Below the pieces are notes generated by a model. The model saw nothing but the letters and a program-made list of their open reading frames with translations, was not told the origin of the DNA and searched no databases. From UBA6136 sp964386975 (GTDB taxonomy: Bacteria; Pseudomonadota; Gammaproteobacteria; Methylococcales; Methylococcaceae): DNA of 22,552 bases. The stretch lies in NCBI GenBank assembly GCA_964386975.1, contig CAYLUS010000036.1, positions 1 through 22,552 of the forward strand, given 5' to 3'. The position numbers and the translations under genes were made by a program. This document shows, in pieces, positions 1-7,753 of the stretch (within the stretch, counting starts at the first letter, position 1; each line of letters starts with the position of its first letter).

Positions 1-395
1 CAACGCCGGCGAGTGAACTGAGTGTAGACATCCGCCCCGGATTTGTCGGCGGTGAGATGCCACTGCATGGTGACTTCCAGTTACGCAGTTTAGCGGCAGT
101 CATCAATTTCGTCGGTAAAAGCATTTCAGAAGAGAAAGAGTACAACGTTACGAAAGATGCAAGAACCCCCAATGTAGCTGAGAACCCGCCGATCACGCTG
201 GCGATCACCGAGACCGAAAGCAGCCCCGATAGTGATGATATTTCGGTTGAATACCGTGGCAAGCATTACGCGCTTGCATCTGATACCGGCTATCAGTGGA
301 ATCGGGAGGGTTTTGCCCTTCTTCATCAAATGTTTCAGATGACGGTAACCGAGCTACCCCGATCAGGGATACCAAGCCTTACCATCGCCAAATAA
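1..395 (+). CDS. 3' end of an uncharacterised protein gene (5' truncated by window edge)
   Basis: The frame is open from base 3 of the window to the TAA at 393-395, so the first ATG (57) is probably internal and the gene starts outside the window. The visible part has a segment with the pattern RSLAAVINFVG and, further on, SVEYRGKHYAL and a C-terminal SLTIAK. This resembles, from memory, the C-terminus of an uncharacterised proteobacterial (often lipoprotein) family with 'RSL.gvl.yl' and 'vavRYRG.wfyI' motifs and an 'LTLPV' end. No catalytic residues are apparent, and the function is unknown. The family placement is a recollection of motif style, not a search result. No terminator is seen after the stop. 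Confidence 0.6.
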   Translation, partial: TPASELSVDIRPGFVGGEMPLHGDFQLRSLAAVINFVGKSISEEKEYNVTKDARTPNVAENPPITLAITETESSPDSDDISVEYRGKHYALASDTGYQWNREGFALLHQMFQMTVTELPRSGIPSLTIAK

Positions 396-619
396 AACCC
401 TGGGTTCAGCACCCTTGAGACATTACCTCGCGTGACCAGATAGCCTCTCCGGCCGTCGGGGTCTGCCTCATGCAACCAAGGGTGAAATCGCGGCCTGCGA
501 CTCCTGGAGTTCATGAACTTGGCCAAGGGTTTTCATTGGCTATTCAAAACTGGCTGTCAGCTCCCAACGATCATTCCTATAATCGCGCTTTATACGACAA
601 GCATTCGGGAAAGGTCATC

Positions 620-1168
620 GTGGCATCCATTCTAAAGTCCTTGGGCACACTCCCCTTGGCTCGATTTCTAGTAGTCCTCATGTGTTTATCCTCTGGCTGT
701 CAAGATGCCTCTGACTCTGCAGTTGGCGTTGGTGGCGATATTGGCCCGACCACGGTGCAACAGCAGATCAAACTTCTGGAAAAGTGGACTGGGCGTTGGT
801 GTGCGGATTCAGCGTGGGAGCAGCTCAATCAATGTGAGGGCAGTCAGGCGCTGAATCAGCTCTATGGAGCGATCAGTGCTGCCAAGGGAGGGGATGGGCA
901 TAATCCGATGGTTCTTGATGGTTGGACTGCGACAATGGCATGTCTCGAGTCTCAACCAGGGGTGACTGCCGATTTGAACGGTTTGCTGGCTAATGGGGCA
1001 AAAGTCATTGTCTGGGGAAATCAAGTCAAGCAGTTCACGACCCGGACGATCCCTGAAGCTGAACAAAAGGACTATCACCTGGTTTTCTGTCACTACCGGG
1101 AGGTCATCCTTGAGGGTCCGCGTGACCTTTTAATTGGTGGCAAAACAGAGACCGAGACCGGGGAATAA
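620..1168 (+). CDS. Small putative lipoprotein of unknown function
   Basis: The frame is open from 470, but the better start is GTG at 620. It is preceded by GGGAAAGG at 607-614 with a 5-base spacer, and it places a lipoprotein signal at the N-terminus: a hydrophobic stretch (LARFLVVLMCL) ending in the lipobox LSSGC, with the lipidated Cys at about residue 27. The mature part is about 155 residues, with Cys residues in GRWCAD, NQCEGS, MACLES and VFCHYR that could form disulfides. It ends 26 bases from the stop of the convergent papain-like gene and no T-rich hairpin lies between them. I do not recognise a family. The export prediction is moderate; the function is unknown. The 200 or so bases upstream (396-619) show no other gene. 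Confidence 0.6.
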   Translation: MASILKSLGTLPLARFLVVLMCLSSGCQDASDSAVGVGGDIGPTTVQQQIKLLEKWTGRWCADSAWEQLNQCEGSQALNQLYGAISAAKGGDGHNPMVLDGWTATMACLESQPGVTADLNGLLANGAKVIVWGNQVKQFTTRTIPEAEQKDYHLVFCHYREVILEGPRDLLIGGKTETETGE

Positions 1169-1194
1169 GCCGCTCACCATCAGGGGCCTTGCGT

Positions 1195-2799
1195 TCAGTT
1201 TCCGGAGTGGATCAGGGCAAATGCGATCGCGAATGATCGGGCCGAATCCTTTTGGTGGCTATCGAGCCAGTTTTGCAACTGCTGCGTGAATTGTTTGAGG
1301 CTCTGGTTCGTGGTCAGCCCTTCGAAGGGGGTCTCGCCATTAAAGATGCGATCGGTAACGAGAGCGATCACCGCTTCATGACCCAATGGGCGTCCAATGC
1401 TCAGGTTTTCTGGGGGCCTTCCCAAGACCAAACCCCGACCGGAGTCTGAATCCTCTTGAGTGAAGCCGTTCCTCAACACCACAATGCTGCCATCTGCTTG
1501 AATGTAAAGAATCAGGATGTGTTTTGGCTGGCGTTCATAGTCCACAGAGATGGTCAGGGAATCCCCCTCTTTAAGGGCAAGTTCCTGCTGCCCATTGACC
1601 TGCACCTTGAGGTCTTGAGACTCTGTTTGGTGGTCCTTGATGGCCTGAATGAGCGGGCAAAGCGGCCAGGGATCGATCTGAATACTGAAATCTGCGGTTT
1701 CCAACTGGCCGAATTGATGCCGCCACGATTCAAGCCGTTCCAGATCTTTCTGGCTTCCAACACTGCCCTGAACGGCAATGTGTCCGATGGGTGATGCTGA
1801 CCATGAGAGCCTGCTGCAGGGGATCTTTTGTTTCAATGCGTTGATCTGCGCGTTTATGGCTTCGCGCCTTTCCAACGGCAAGTGGCTGGGATCCGGACTG
1901 TGGGGAGCAAGTGGCTCTGGCATTGAGGGTGGTAATGGAGGATCCACCGACATCACGAACGCATTTTGAATGCGGGCCATTAGCGAGGCATAACTGATCC
2001 AGCCGAAGCCATGCTCCCCCCAGTTTTTGCCCCATGAATTGAAAATCTTGAAGGCCCCCAAGGCATCATCGTATCCGACGATAACCATGGCATGGCCTGC
2101 GGTGGTGTGCTCGGCCATGTCCGAGAAGACCCCGGATTTCAGGCGATAGAACGAGGGAGTAATAAACATCCCAAAGACGATGGGATTTCCCTGAAAGAGT
2201 TCGGCCTTCAGCGCATTGACCTCCTTTGTGTTGACTCTGGACCAGTCGCTGATCCGAAATCGTTTGGCATTAGCAAGTACCTCGGCTGAGGGTTGTTGCT
2301 CGCAATGGAGAGGGTCATAGGGAAAATCCGACCAAGGGGCCGCCCCCTGGTTTTTCAGCACCTCCAGTCCGGCCGAGATGGTGCTGCCTGCCTGACAATT
2401 CCCAATTTTACTCTGGTTGAAAATGAAGGCTGGGCTGAAGGGCTCTGGCCTCCGATCTCCACGTCGTCTGGCCCGCGCTGCGTAATAGGTTCGGGTTGCA
2501 TAGGCAAGGGCCCAGCCGACACAGGAGGGCTGATTCTCCTGCCGTCCTGCCCGCGGAAAATCTGCCGAGAGATCCACCTGAGGCGGCAAGAGGTCTCGAA
2601 AGGATGGTCTTAGAGGAAAGCGTTCGTACTGTTCCGCCACTTCTGGAATGTAGCCACCGGCGAAGAAGGGCTCTGCCGTTGCCATGCCCGCATGTGAAAG
2701 GACCAAAAGGTAAGTAATGCCGATCGCTCGGAGGGAGCAACCTGAGGTTAGCAACGGATGAAACAAAACCGGCCCTCGATGGGCGAACTTGAAATCCAA
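1195..2799 (-). CDS. Exported papain-like (C1 family) cysteine peptidase with DUF4384-like C-terminal domain
   Basis: About 534 residues. A signal-like hydrophobic segment (residues about 24-42, ending ATAEP) precedes a C1 peptidase domain at about 65-285. The oxyanion Gln90 and nucleophile Cys93 lie in ENQPSCVGW, the catalytic His236 in AGHAMVIVGYDD, and the Asn254 of NSWGKNWGEHGFGW completes the papain triad, so it should be active. A Pro-rich linker (about 286-305) leads to a C-terminal region (about 395-500: VQVNGQQELALKEGD, ILILYIQADGSIVVL, then RPLGHEAVIALVTD) of the DUF4384 type. The start is uncertain: 2799 is a TTG overlapping the end of the caspase gene by about 50 bases, and another TTG (2754) overlaps its stop codon. 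Either way, translational coupling to the caspase gene is likely. The substrate is unknown; an envelope or extracellular location is inferred. Confidence 0.82.
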   Translation of the reverse strand: MDFKFAHRGPVLFHPLLTSGCSLRAIGITYLLVLSHAGMATAEPFFAGGYIPEVAEQYERFPLRPSFRDLLPPQVDLSADFPRAGRQENQPSCVGWALAYATRTYYAARARRRGDRRPEPFSPAFIFNQSKIGNCQAGSTISAGLEVLKNQGAAPWSDFPYDPLHCEQQPSAEVLANAKRFRISDWSRVNTKEVNALKAELFQGNPIVFGMFITPSFYRLKSGVFSDMAEHTTAGHAMVIVGYDDALGAFKIFNSWGKNWGEHGFGWISYASLMARIQNAFVMSVDPPLPPSMPEPLAPHSPDPSHLPLERREAINAQINALKQKIPCSRLSWSASPIGHIAVQGSVGSQKDLERLESWRHQFGQLETADFSIQIDPWPLCPLIQAIKDHQTESQDLKVQVNGQQELALKEGDSLTISVDYERQPKHILILYIQADGSIVVLRNGFTQEDSDSGRGLVLGRPPENLSIGRPLGHEAVIALVTDRIFNGETPFEGLTTNQSLKQFTQQLQNWLDSHQKDSARSFAIAFALIHSGN

Positions 2800-4166
2800 G
2801 GCTGTTGCGCCCCGTTTGTTGTATCGGCAACGCGGAGCCCGACGGCATTAAAGGTCCCGAAAAGATCGAGGTCAGGTTCAACCAGTGAGGCAGCCAAGGC
2901 CTTAGCGAAGGGACTGTTTTGACCCGGCGGGCCATCCTGAGCAATGTTTCCGGGTTGCGTTGCATAGACAATCATTGAGCCCCGGGGAGCCTGCATCTGT
3001 GCCAGCCCTGTTGACGTCTGTCGGATACCCCGTCCACCAAAGGGATTGTTTCTGCATGCATCGAGTATCAGGATATTCAGGCCGGTTCGGCTGTCTTCCA
3101 TCTCGGTCAAGAGGTGGGTTGCGTCAATCATTTGCCGGGGAAGATCCGCGGTTCTTGAGGGGTTCGCCTCGACTGGCATCAGGTAGTTCACGCCGTTGAC
3201 CTGGATACCGTGTCCTGCGTAATAGACCAGTCCCACCGACCCTGGATGCCGACTGAGTTGTGTGCCGAAGTCCTGTATGGCCTTTTCCATCGCAGTTCGC
3301 GTCAGATCAAGCAATGGCTCACCACCAATCAACTCGAATCCAGCCTTTATAAGGGCTTGTCCGACGATTCTGGCATCATGGATCGGATTGATGAGGCTTG
3401 GTATTTGACGGTAGGTCGAGTTGCCGATTACCAAGGCAACGCGTCGCATCTCGAGTGAATGCGAATGCATCGGCGTTGGTTTTATTTTGGTCCCGCTGGG
3501 CTGCGGACCTAAATCCGGCGGTTGGGATTGGGAGTTGATGGGTTTCGGCATCAAGGGAGTCAGCGGCAAAGGCTTTACTTTCTCAGGTACATTCGCCGTT
3601 GTCTGAATTGCCGCAGATGGCTCTGGTCGATTAAAAGGTGCAATCCTATCCCCTTTGCATATGCCCTGTTCACGAAGCAGCGCGAAGGCCTTACTCGCTG
3701 TGGTTTCGGCGGCCAATGTTGCATGATGCAGCAACCGTTCGTTCTCAATCGCCTCTGTAAAAGAGGCTGAATTTCCTTCAAATACGGGCCGAGGCTGATC
3801 CTCAATCTGCTCATCCGAAGAGGCCATGACCTCGCCAGATGCATCATCGACCAGTCGCCATTTCAAGGCGGCGAGTAGTCGGTTGGAGTTCAAGTTGATG
3901 CCATAGCCCGCAAACCGCGATTGCAGCTTTTCGAGGCTGACCCCTGAAATCTCAAGTCCCATAAGCTGAGACCCACCCGCAGTCTGCGGAACATCCGGAC
4001 GCAATACTCGGCAGCCCATTGCGAGGAAAGCTTCCTCCAGTTGCTGGCTAAGAATCTGGTCATAGGTGGAATGGCCCGCGGGTCTCAGGATCAGACCGTC
4101 ATAGGCGTGAGCCTGAGTTATCAGCACAGCCTGAATCAAGATTAGCCAGAAAGACAGTCGTCGCAT
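2748..4166 (-). CDS. Exported caspase-fold (peptidase C14) protein
   Basis: The start is placed at the ATG at 4166, which gives a Sec signal peptide (MRRLSFWLILIQAVLITQAHA) and 472 residues; the frame extends further upstream but through the preceding gene. After an uncharacterised N-terminal domain (about 22-170) and a Pro-rich linker (about 178-235) comes a p20-like caspase domain from RRVALVIGNSTY (about 241). The catalytic His is near 319 in YYAGHGIQ and the Cys near 371 in LDACRNNPF, both intact. These bacterial metacaspase-like enzymes are often fused to DUF4384 or repeat domains; here the DUF4384-like domain is on the next gene's papain-like product. The gene begins 34 bases after the CsgG-like lipoprotein gene. 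Export argues against a cytoplasmic death effector. Fold and catalytic residues are well supported; the role is not known. Confidence 0.88.
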   Translation of the reverse strand: MRRLSFWLILIQAVLITQAHAYDGLILRPAGHSTYDQILSQQLEEAFLAMGCRVLRPDVPQTAGGSQLMGLEISGVSLEKLQSRFAGYGINLNSNRLLAALKWRLVDDASGEVMASSDEQIEDQPRPVFEGNSASFTEAIENERLLHHATLAAETTASKAFALLREQGICKGDRIAPFNRPEPSAAIQTTANVPEKVKPLPLTPLMPKPINSQSQPPDLGPQPSGTKIKPTPMHSHSLEMRRVALVIGNSTYRQIPSLINPIHDARIVGQALIKAGFELIGGEPLLDLTRTAMEKAIQDFGTQLSRHPGSVGLVYYAGHGIQVNGVNYLMPVEANPSRTADLPRQMIDATHLLTEMEDSRTGLNILILDACRNNPFGGRGIRQTSTGLAQMQAPRGSMIVYATQPGNIAQDGPPGQNSPFAKALAASLVEPDLDLFGTFNAVGLRVADTTNGAQQPWISSSPIEGRFCFIRC

Positions 4167-4200
4167 TCTGATCAGCGCGGGAACACAAACCAGGATCGGG

Positions 4201-4836
4201 TCATCGTTCAGAGGACTTTTTGAACCGGTCGGGAAGCGAAGCAATGACCTTTTCAGCCACCTCTTCGACGGTACCAGTAAGGTTAGAGGCCCCAAGAAGC
4301 CCGGAGAGGTCGTCAAGACCACCCGATGAGTAAGACGAAACCCACTGGATCGACCCGTTTTCGACATCAATCAGTCGTGCGTTAATACCCGCCGTATGAA
4401 CCACATAGGAACCCGGGTGATGTTGGCCTCTGCTGTCGGTGAAGCTACTATCCCGACGTTCGGAATAGGCCTCTGTCAAGCTTACCAGCAGGATACCGCG
4501 TACATTCAAGATTTGGCCCAGTTTGACCCTATCGCCCTGAGTCAGGCCAGAGCCTTGGAATTGGATTTCACCGACAATTTGTTGCACATCGTTTCGCGAG
4601 ACCACGGCGTAGCCTTTGTTGATCAACCCCATGATGAAGGCATCCTCAATGGTCCGGTCAAAGGCGTTGTGATCAACCAGGACGGCAAGCGTGCTATAGC
4701 GCTCGGGGGAGTAACTTGGGGAAATGCTTCTCTTGGGGCTGCCCATGCCAGAACAAGCTTGAAGACTCAGTCCCAGTATCCAAAAGCAAGCAAGGAATCC
4801 AATCAGTTTCACGGAGTTTTTTTCGAACAGCATCAT
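4201..4836 (-). CDS. CsgG/FlgO-like outer-membrane lipoprotein
   Basis: About 211 residues from the ATG at 4836, with a GAGG-type ribosome-binding site about 10 bases upstream; a GTG at 4857 would add 7 residues. The N-terminus is a lipoprotein signal with lipobox SLQAC (Cys about 28). The mature part has the alternating pattern of the CsgG/FlgO/LpoB-type fold: a strand (YSTLAVLVD), a helix, NKGYAVVSRNDVQQIV, GQILNVRGILLVSLTEA, then a long strand pair (VVHTAGINARLIDVENGSIQWVSSY). Members of this group act as envelope assembly or scaffold lipoproteins. It is the first gene of the apparent operon with the caspase-like and papain-like genes, so it may anchor or recruit those exported peptidases; that link is inference. 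Confidence 0.75.
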   Translation of the reverse strand: MMLFEKNSVKLIGFLACFWILGLSLQACSGMGSPKRSISPSYSPERYSTLAVLVDHNAFDRTIEDAFIMGLINKGYAVVSRNDVQQIVGEIQFQGSGLTQGDRVKLGQILNVRGILLVSLTEAYSERRDSSFTDSRGQHHPGSYVVHTAGINARLIDVENGSIQWVSSYSSGGLDDLSGLLGASNLTGTVEEVAEKVIASLPDRFKKSSER

Positions 4837-5152
4837 CACGCACCGCCTCACTTTCACCGACCCATTGCTGATGCAAAACCTGAGATGAGAATATCAGGGG
4901 TTTTTGCCTCGGGGAACGTCATAATGCCTAGGCGCATCGCGCGGAAAACTTAAAGAATTCAGGCCAGATGAACCATAGGCCAATAGTCTAAGCACACGCA
5001 TATTTCGAATGCCCGCCTTATCCAAAGGTTCAAAAAAATGAAAATCTCTCGCGTGCCTAAAAAAGTACGGGTGTAATTGCGCCGGTGATGTGAGGCATTA
5101 AAAGTTTTGAAGGCCACGACTATCATGGATTACGCACTTGAGAGGGATGTAT
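4837..5152. other. Divergent intergenic region between the lipoprotein operon and the remnant gene
   Basis: About 316 bases without a supported gene. It must contain the promoter of the minus-strand CsgG-like/caspase/papain operon and the former promoter of the plus-strand remnant. It is AT-rich around 5021-5070. I could not pick a convincing -35/-10 pair on either strand, and no long palindrome stood out. The AGAGGG at 5141-5146 is the ribosome-binding site of the remnant gene. Confidence 0.5.
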
Positions 5153-5502
5153 GTGATCTTCGAACAGTTAACCGACCAGGAAATTCTGGCCCTGCTGGAA
5201 CCGATCATCAGCGATATGATGGACGGCTCTCCTGAGAGGAAACACGACACACATAGGCGTGATTTCACGGGCCGATTGCTTCGTCTGGTAACCCCTGAGA
5301 ACCTGTCTGGCATATATGAACACTGTAAGGAACAGTGGGGCTATTTGAGGAACGTGAATTTGTGGTCTTGTTTGGAAGGTCCGATTCTAATGCTGACGTC
5401 TAACGCCAATTCTGTGGTCCTAACCGAGATCAACGAGTCGCTGAAGCGGTGTTTGTACTCCGAGGGGAGCGGATCTTCACCGATTATGCGAAAGTCTCTT
5501 AG
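5153..5502 (+). pseudogene. Frameshifted remnant of a small conserved hypothetical protein gene
   Basis: AGAGGG at 5141-5146 with a 6-base spacer supports GTG 5153 as the original start. The first frame reads VIFEQLTDQEILALLEPI, then DFTGRLLRLVTPENL, up to about 5343. There the plausible coding frame shifts by one base in a T run (5344-5346): the shifted frame gives FEEREFVVLFGRSDS, meets a TAA at 5401-5403, then continues as VAEAVFVLRGERIFTDYAKV to the TAG at 5500-5502. This two-frame reading resembles, from memory, a small family ending 'EREfVALFRRpDSvaVvWRQ ... LVerdGR'. Taken at face value the first frame runs on to 5584 as a 148-residue ORF, but its C-terminal part looks out of frame. 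A missing T plus a stop where the family has Trp explains the pattern. A sequencing error cannot be excluded. Confidence 0.6.
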
Positions 5503-5625
5503 AGCGGAATGCAGATTGCCTCCCGCTAAAGGAATTGGAAAGCGAAAACCAGATCGATGGCAGTTAATGACCCTAAGACGCTGATCGGCATTTAAGTTCG
5601 GTCAGATTCATTCTCCGAGGCGATG

Positions 5626-7746
5626 CTAGTGGGGCAGGTAGGCCTCGAAGGGCAAAAGGGGGTCTCCATGGCGCCCATGGCGCCCGGTCGCGGGGACGGA
5701 GAGTAGGGTTTCTGTTTCACCGCCCGCTTCATTGATTCCATGTGGAATGGACAGTGAGGGGTGGTCAAAGGGCGCTCTTTCGTAGCGCACGCGCTCATCG
5801 GTCAAAGTCAGCAGAAAGGCCTTGAGTGCTGATTTCTCCTCGGCGGTAAAGGGTCTTGGAAACACCTGGCTGGCAAAGTGATGCGGGTTGTCGTAGTTTC
5901 CACCCCGGTCGTAAAAAGAAAGGACCTCATCCAAATTTTTAAGACTTCCATTGTGCATATAGGGGCCTGTCAACTCGATGTTCCTGAGGGTCGGAACCTT
6001 GAAGGCACCTTGAACCGCAGTGAAAAGTCGGCCCCTCTCCAAATGCTGGCCCTCGGCTTGGGCGACCTCAATACGGGGAAACTGCATCATTGCCTGAGGC
6101 TGCATGCAGCCTGGTACTTTCTCCTTTCTCAGATGGAGTTCTGAGGCGTTGAAGTCCATTCCAAATGGCCGTTGGAAAAAACACGGTGAGACCTTGACCG
6201 GATCGATCATTCGTTTTGAGGGGTCGAGTAGGGTTTCAAAATACTGCTCTGAATAAGAGAGGGGATAGCCAAATGGGTCCCGGCCACCAATCCCTGGATC
6301 CTCCTCGGTGGGGGTCACGCTGGTATTTGTAAAGCCGATGTCAAGAAAGGCTACCCTTAACCCCACCCCATCAAAATCAGCATTGATCTCGCGCCGGTCG
6401 ACAAGGTAGAACGTGGAGGAGGCTCCCCGGGCGACCGATGGATGTGCGGCCGAAGTCAGGGTGGGACCTTGATGGCAGAGCATGCACTCGGTCACAAACA
6501 CCTGGAGGCCCTTGGCTTCGATCGGACTGTATCCCTTGGGGATTCCGTTGTGATCTCGAGGGGCGTCGAATCGACTTTGATCGGAGATCAGCGTTGACTC
6601 ATAAAGCTGAAGGGCGAGGCCGAAGAAGAGCGGAAAGTTGGCCTCGATCTGCCGCGGGGGAGTGGCATCGCCGGGCGATTGCAGCGGGACCTTGGGGCCT
6701 GACCAATAAGCAGGGTCGAACGCCTGACGAATCAATTGCTCATAGTTCACCTTCAGGCCAATGCCATCAACGGTCCGAAGATCAGCGAGGATGCTGTCAT
6801 CGGGCGCTACCATCTGGCTAGAGAGAGCGGGAAGGGGCAGGAGCCTTCGTGCAAGCGCATCAAATCGAAGACCCTGACAAGCCATCTCGCGGTCATCGAG
6901 TGGGGGCGCAACGGCCTGCGATGCCAGTGAGGCATTCTCGAGAGAGAGTCGTGATTTCCGCAGACGGCCCTGCCTCCATTCCCAGACGCCTGCATCAGGG
7001 TCGCGGGGCCCAAATGCCGAACTACCGTTGAACCGGTTATTGGCCCGTCCGTCCCAAAAATTACGGTAATTGAAGACAGCATTGATCACCGTGGGCGTAT
7101 TTCGGGTCGCGACGCGTCGGGTATTGGTCTTAGAAAGGTGAAAAATGGGATCGTCAAGGGGGTTACATGCCTGATGCCCCGTTGTTGATGAGTGGTCATC
7201 GGCATTGATGCGGGCGAGAGTAGTTCCTGCGGATGCAACCACATCATCGGTACGAAAAAGGATTTTGGACTCCTTGTTGTTCGAATCCTCCAGCCTGAAC
7301 AAAGGAAAATCGCTGGCCTTCAGTGAATAATTGGGTCCCCCCTTCTCACCTGAAGGCATCGGTTCAAAGGTTTGTCCCGATGGCTTGCCAGTATGCCGGC
7401 TTCCAGGTTCCAGCTGATTTCGGAAGCGGCGATCGGCTCCCGCATGGAAGTGGCAGGAGCCACAGGCAATGCCATCACTACCGACGCGGCTGTCCCAGAA
7501 AAGGGCTTTGCCCAATTGCACGGCAGCCTTCTGGTTCACCACGATCGGTCCAATAAGTCCCGGTGTTGGTGGTGGCTTGACGCTGGAAAGCGGCGGGGGT
7601 GGAGCCGGGTTGGAGATTGCGATCGCGTCCGAGCAAGGGAAAATCAGCAGCGAAATCAGCGCCAGCGCATGCCATCGCTGTATTTGCGGACCCGATGGCT
7701 GATTTGAAAAACCCCTAAGGGTCGCTCTTGATCGTTGAGGGGTCAT
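5626..7746 (-). CDS. Di-heme cytochrome c peroxidase/MauG-family protein (second paralogue)
   Basis: The start is taken at ATG 7746, which places the signal peptide (LALISLLIFPCSDAIA) about 45 residues in and gives 706 residues; an upstream start at 7815 would overlap the preceding gene. It has two c-type haem motifs, CGSCH at about 95-99 and CMLCH at about 421-425, and conserved segments shared with the preceding gene: KALFWDSRVGSDG, NAVFNYRNFWDGRANN, FFGLALQLYESTLIS, and GPYMHNGSLKNLDEV near the C-terminus. At about 700 residues it is far longer than classical bacterial CCPs (about 320-350), matching the long surface-associated CCP group (SACCP/CorB). It starts within 8 bases of the preceding gene's stop, so it is probably co-transcribed. 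The likely role is periplasmic or surface electron transfer or peroxide chemistry. The family is clear; the substrate is not. Confidence 0.88.
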   Translation of the reverse strand: MTPQRSRATLRGFSNQPSGPQIQRWHALALISLLIFPCSDAIAISNPAPPPPLSSVKPPPTPGLIGPIVVNQKAAVQLGKALFWDSRVGSDGIACGSCHFHAGADRRFRNQLEPGSRHTGKPSGQTFEPMPSGEKGGPNYSLKASDFPLFRLEDSNNKESKILFRTDDVVASAGTTLARINADDHSSTTGHQACNPLDDPIFHLSKTNTRRVATRNTPTVINAVFNYRNFWDGRANNRFNGSSAFGPRDPDAGVWEWRQGRLRKSRLSLENASLASQAVAPPLDDREMACQGLRFDALARRLLPLPALSSQMVAPDDSILADLRTVDGIGLKVNYEQLIRQAFDPAYWSGPKVPLQSPGDATPPRQIEANFPLFFGLALQLYESTLISDQSRFDAPRDHNGIPKGYSPIEAKGLQVFVTECMLCHQGPTLTSAAHPSVARGASSTFYLVDRREINADFDGVGLRVAFLDIGFTNTSVTPTEEDPGIGGRDPFGYPLSYSEQYFETLLDPSKRMIDPVKVSPCFFQRPFGMDFNASELHLRKEKVPGCMQPQAMMQFPRIEVAQAEGQHLERGRLFTAVQGAFKVPTLRNIELTGPYMHNGSLKNLDEVLSFYDRGGNYDNPHHFASQVFPRPFTAEEKSALKAFLLTLTDERVRYERAPFDHPSLSIPHGINEAGGETETLLSVPATGRHGRHGDPLLPFEAYLPH

Positions 7747-7753
7747 GGTGAGA

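Noticed and set aside
1730..2035. Minus-strand ORFs overlapping the papain-like gene in other frames
   Set aside because: They are shadows of the peptidase coding sequence with no motif of their own.
4396..4953. 185-residue plus-strand ORF
   Set aside because: It is antisense to the CsgG-like lipoprotein gene, whose lipobox and fold pattern are convincing; this ORF has no recognisable motif or ribosome-binding site.
5138..5584. 148-residue plus-strand ORF as an intact gene
   Set aside because: The C-terminal part after about 5343 looks like out-of-frame translation; the neighbouring frame carries the family-like sequence. Treated as a pseudogene ending at 5502.
5664..5690. Tandem CATGGCGCC repeat
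   Set aside because: Two 9-base units inside the C-terminal coding region of the second CCP gene encode a small RHG duplication; too short to call a repeat element.
7250..7300. GTTCGAATCC, a T-arm-like string
   Set aside because: It lies inside the CCP coding sequence without a cloverleaf around it; not a tRNA.
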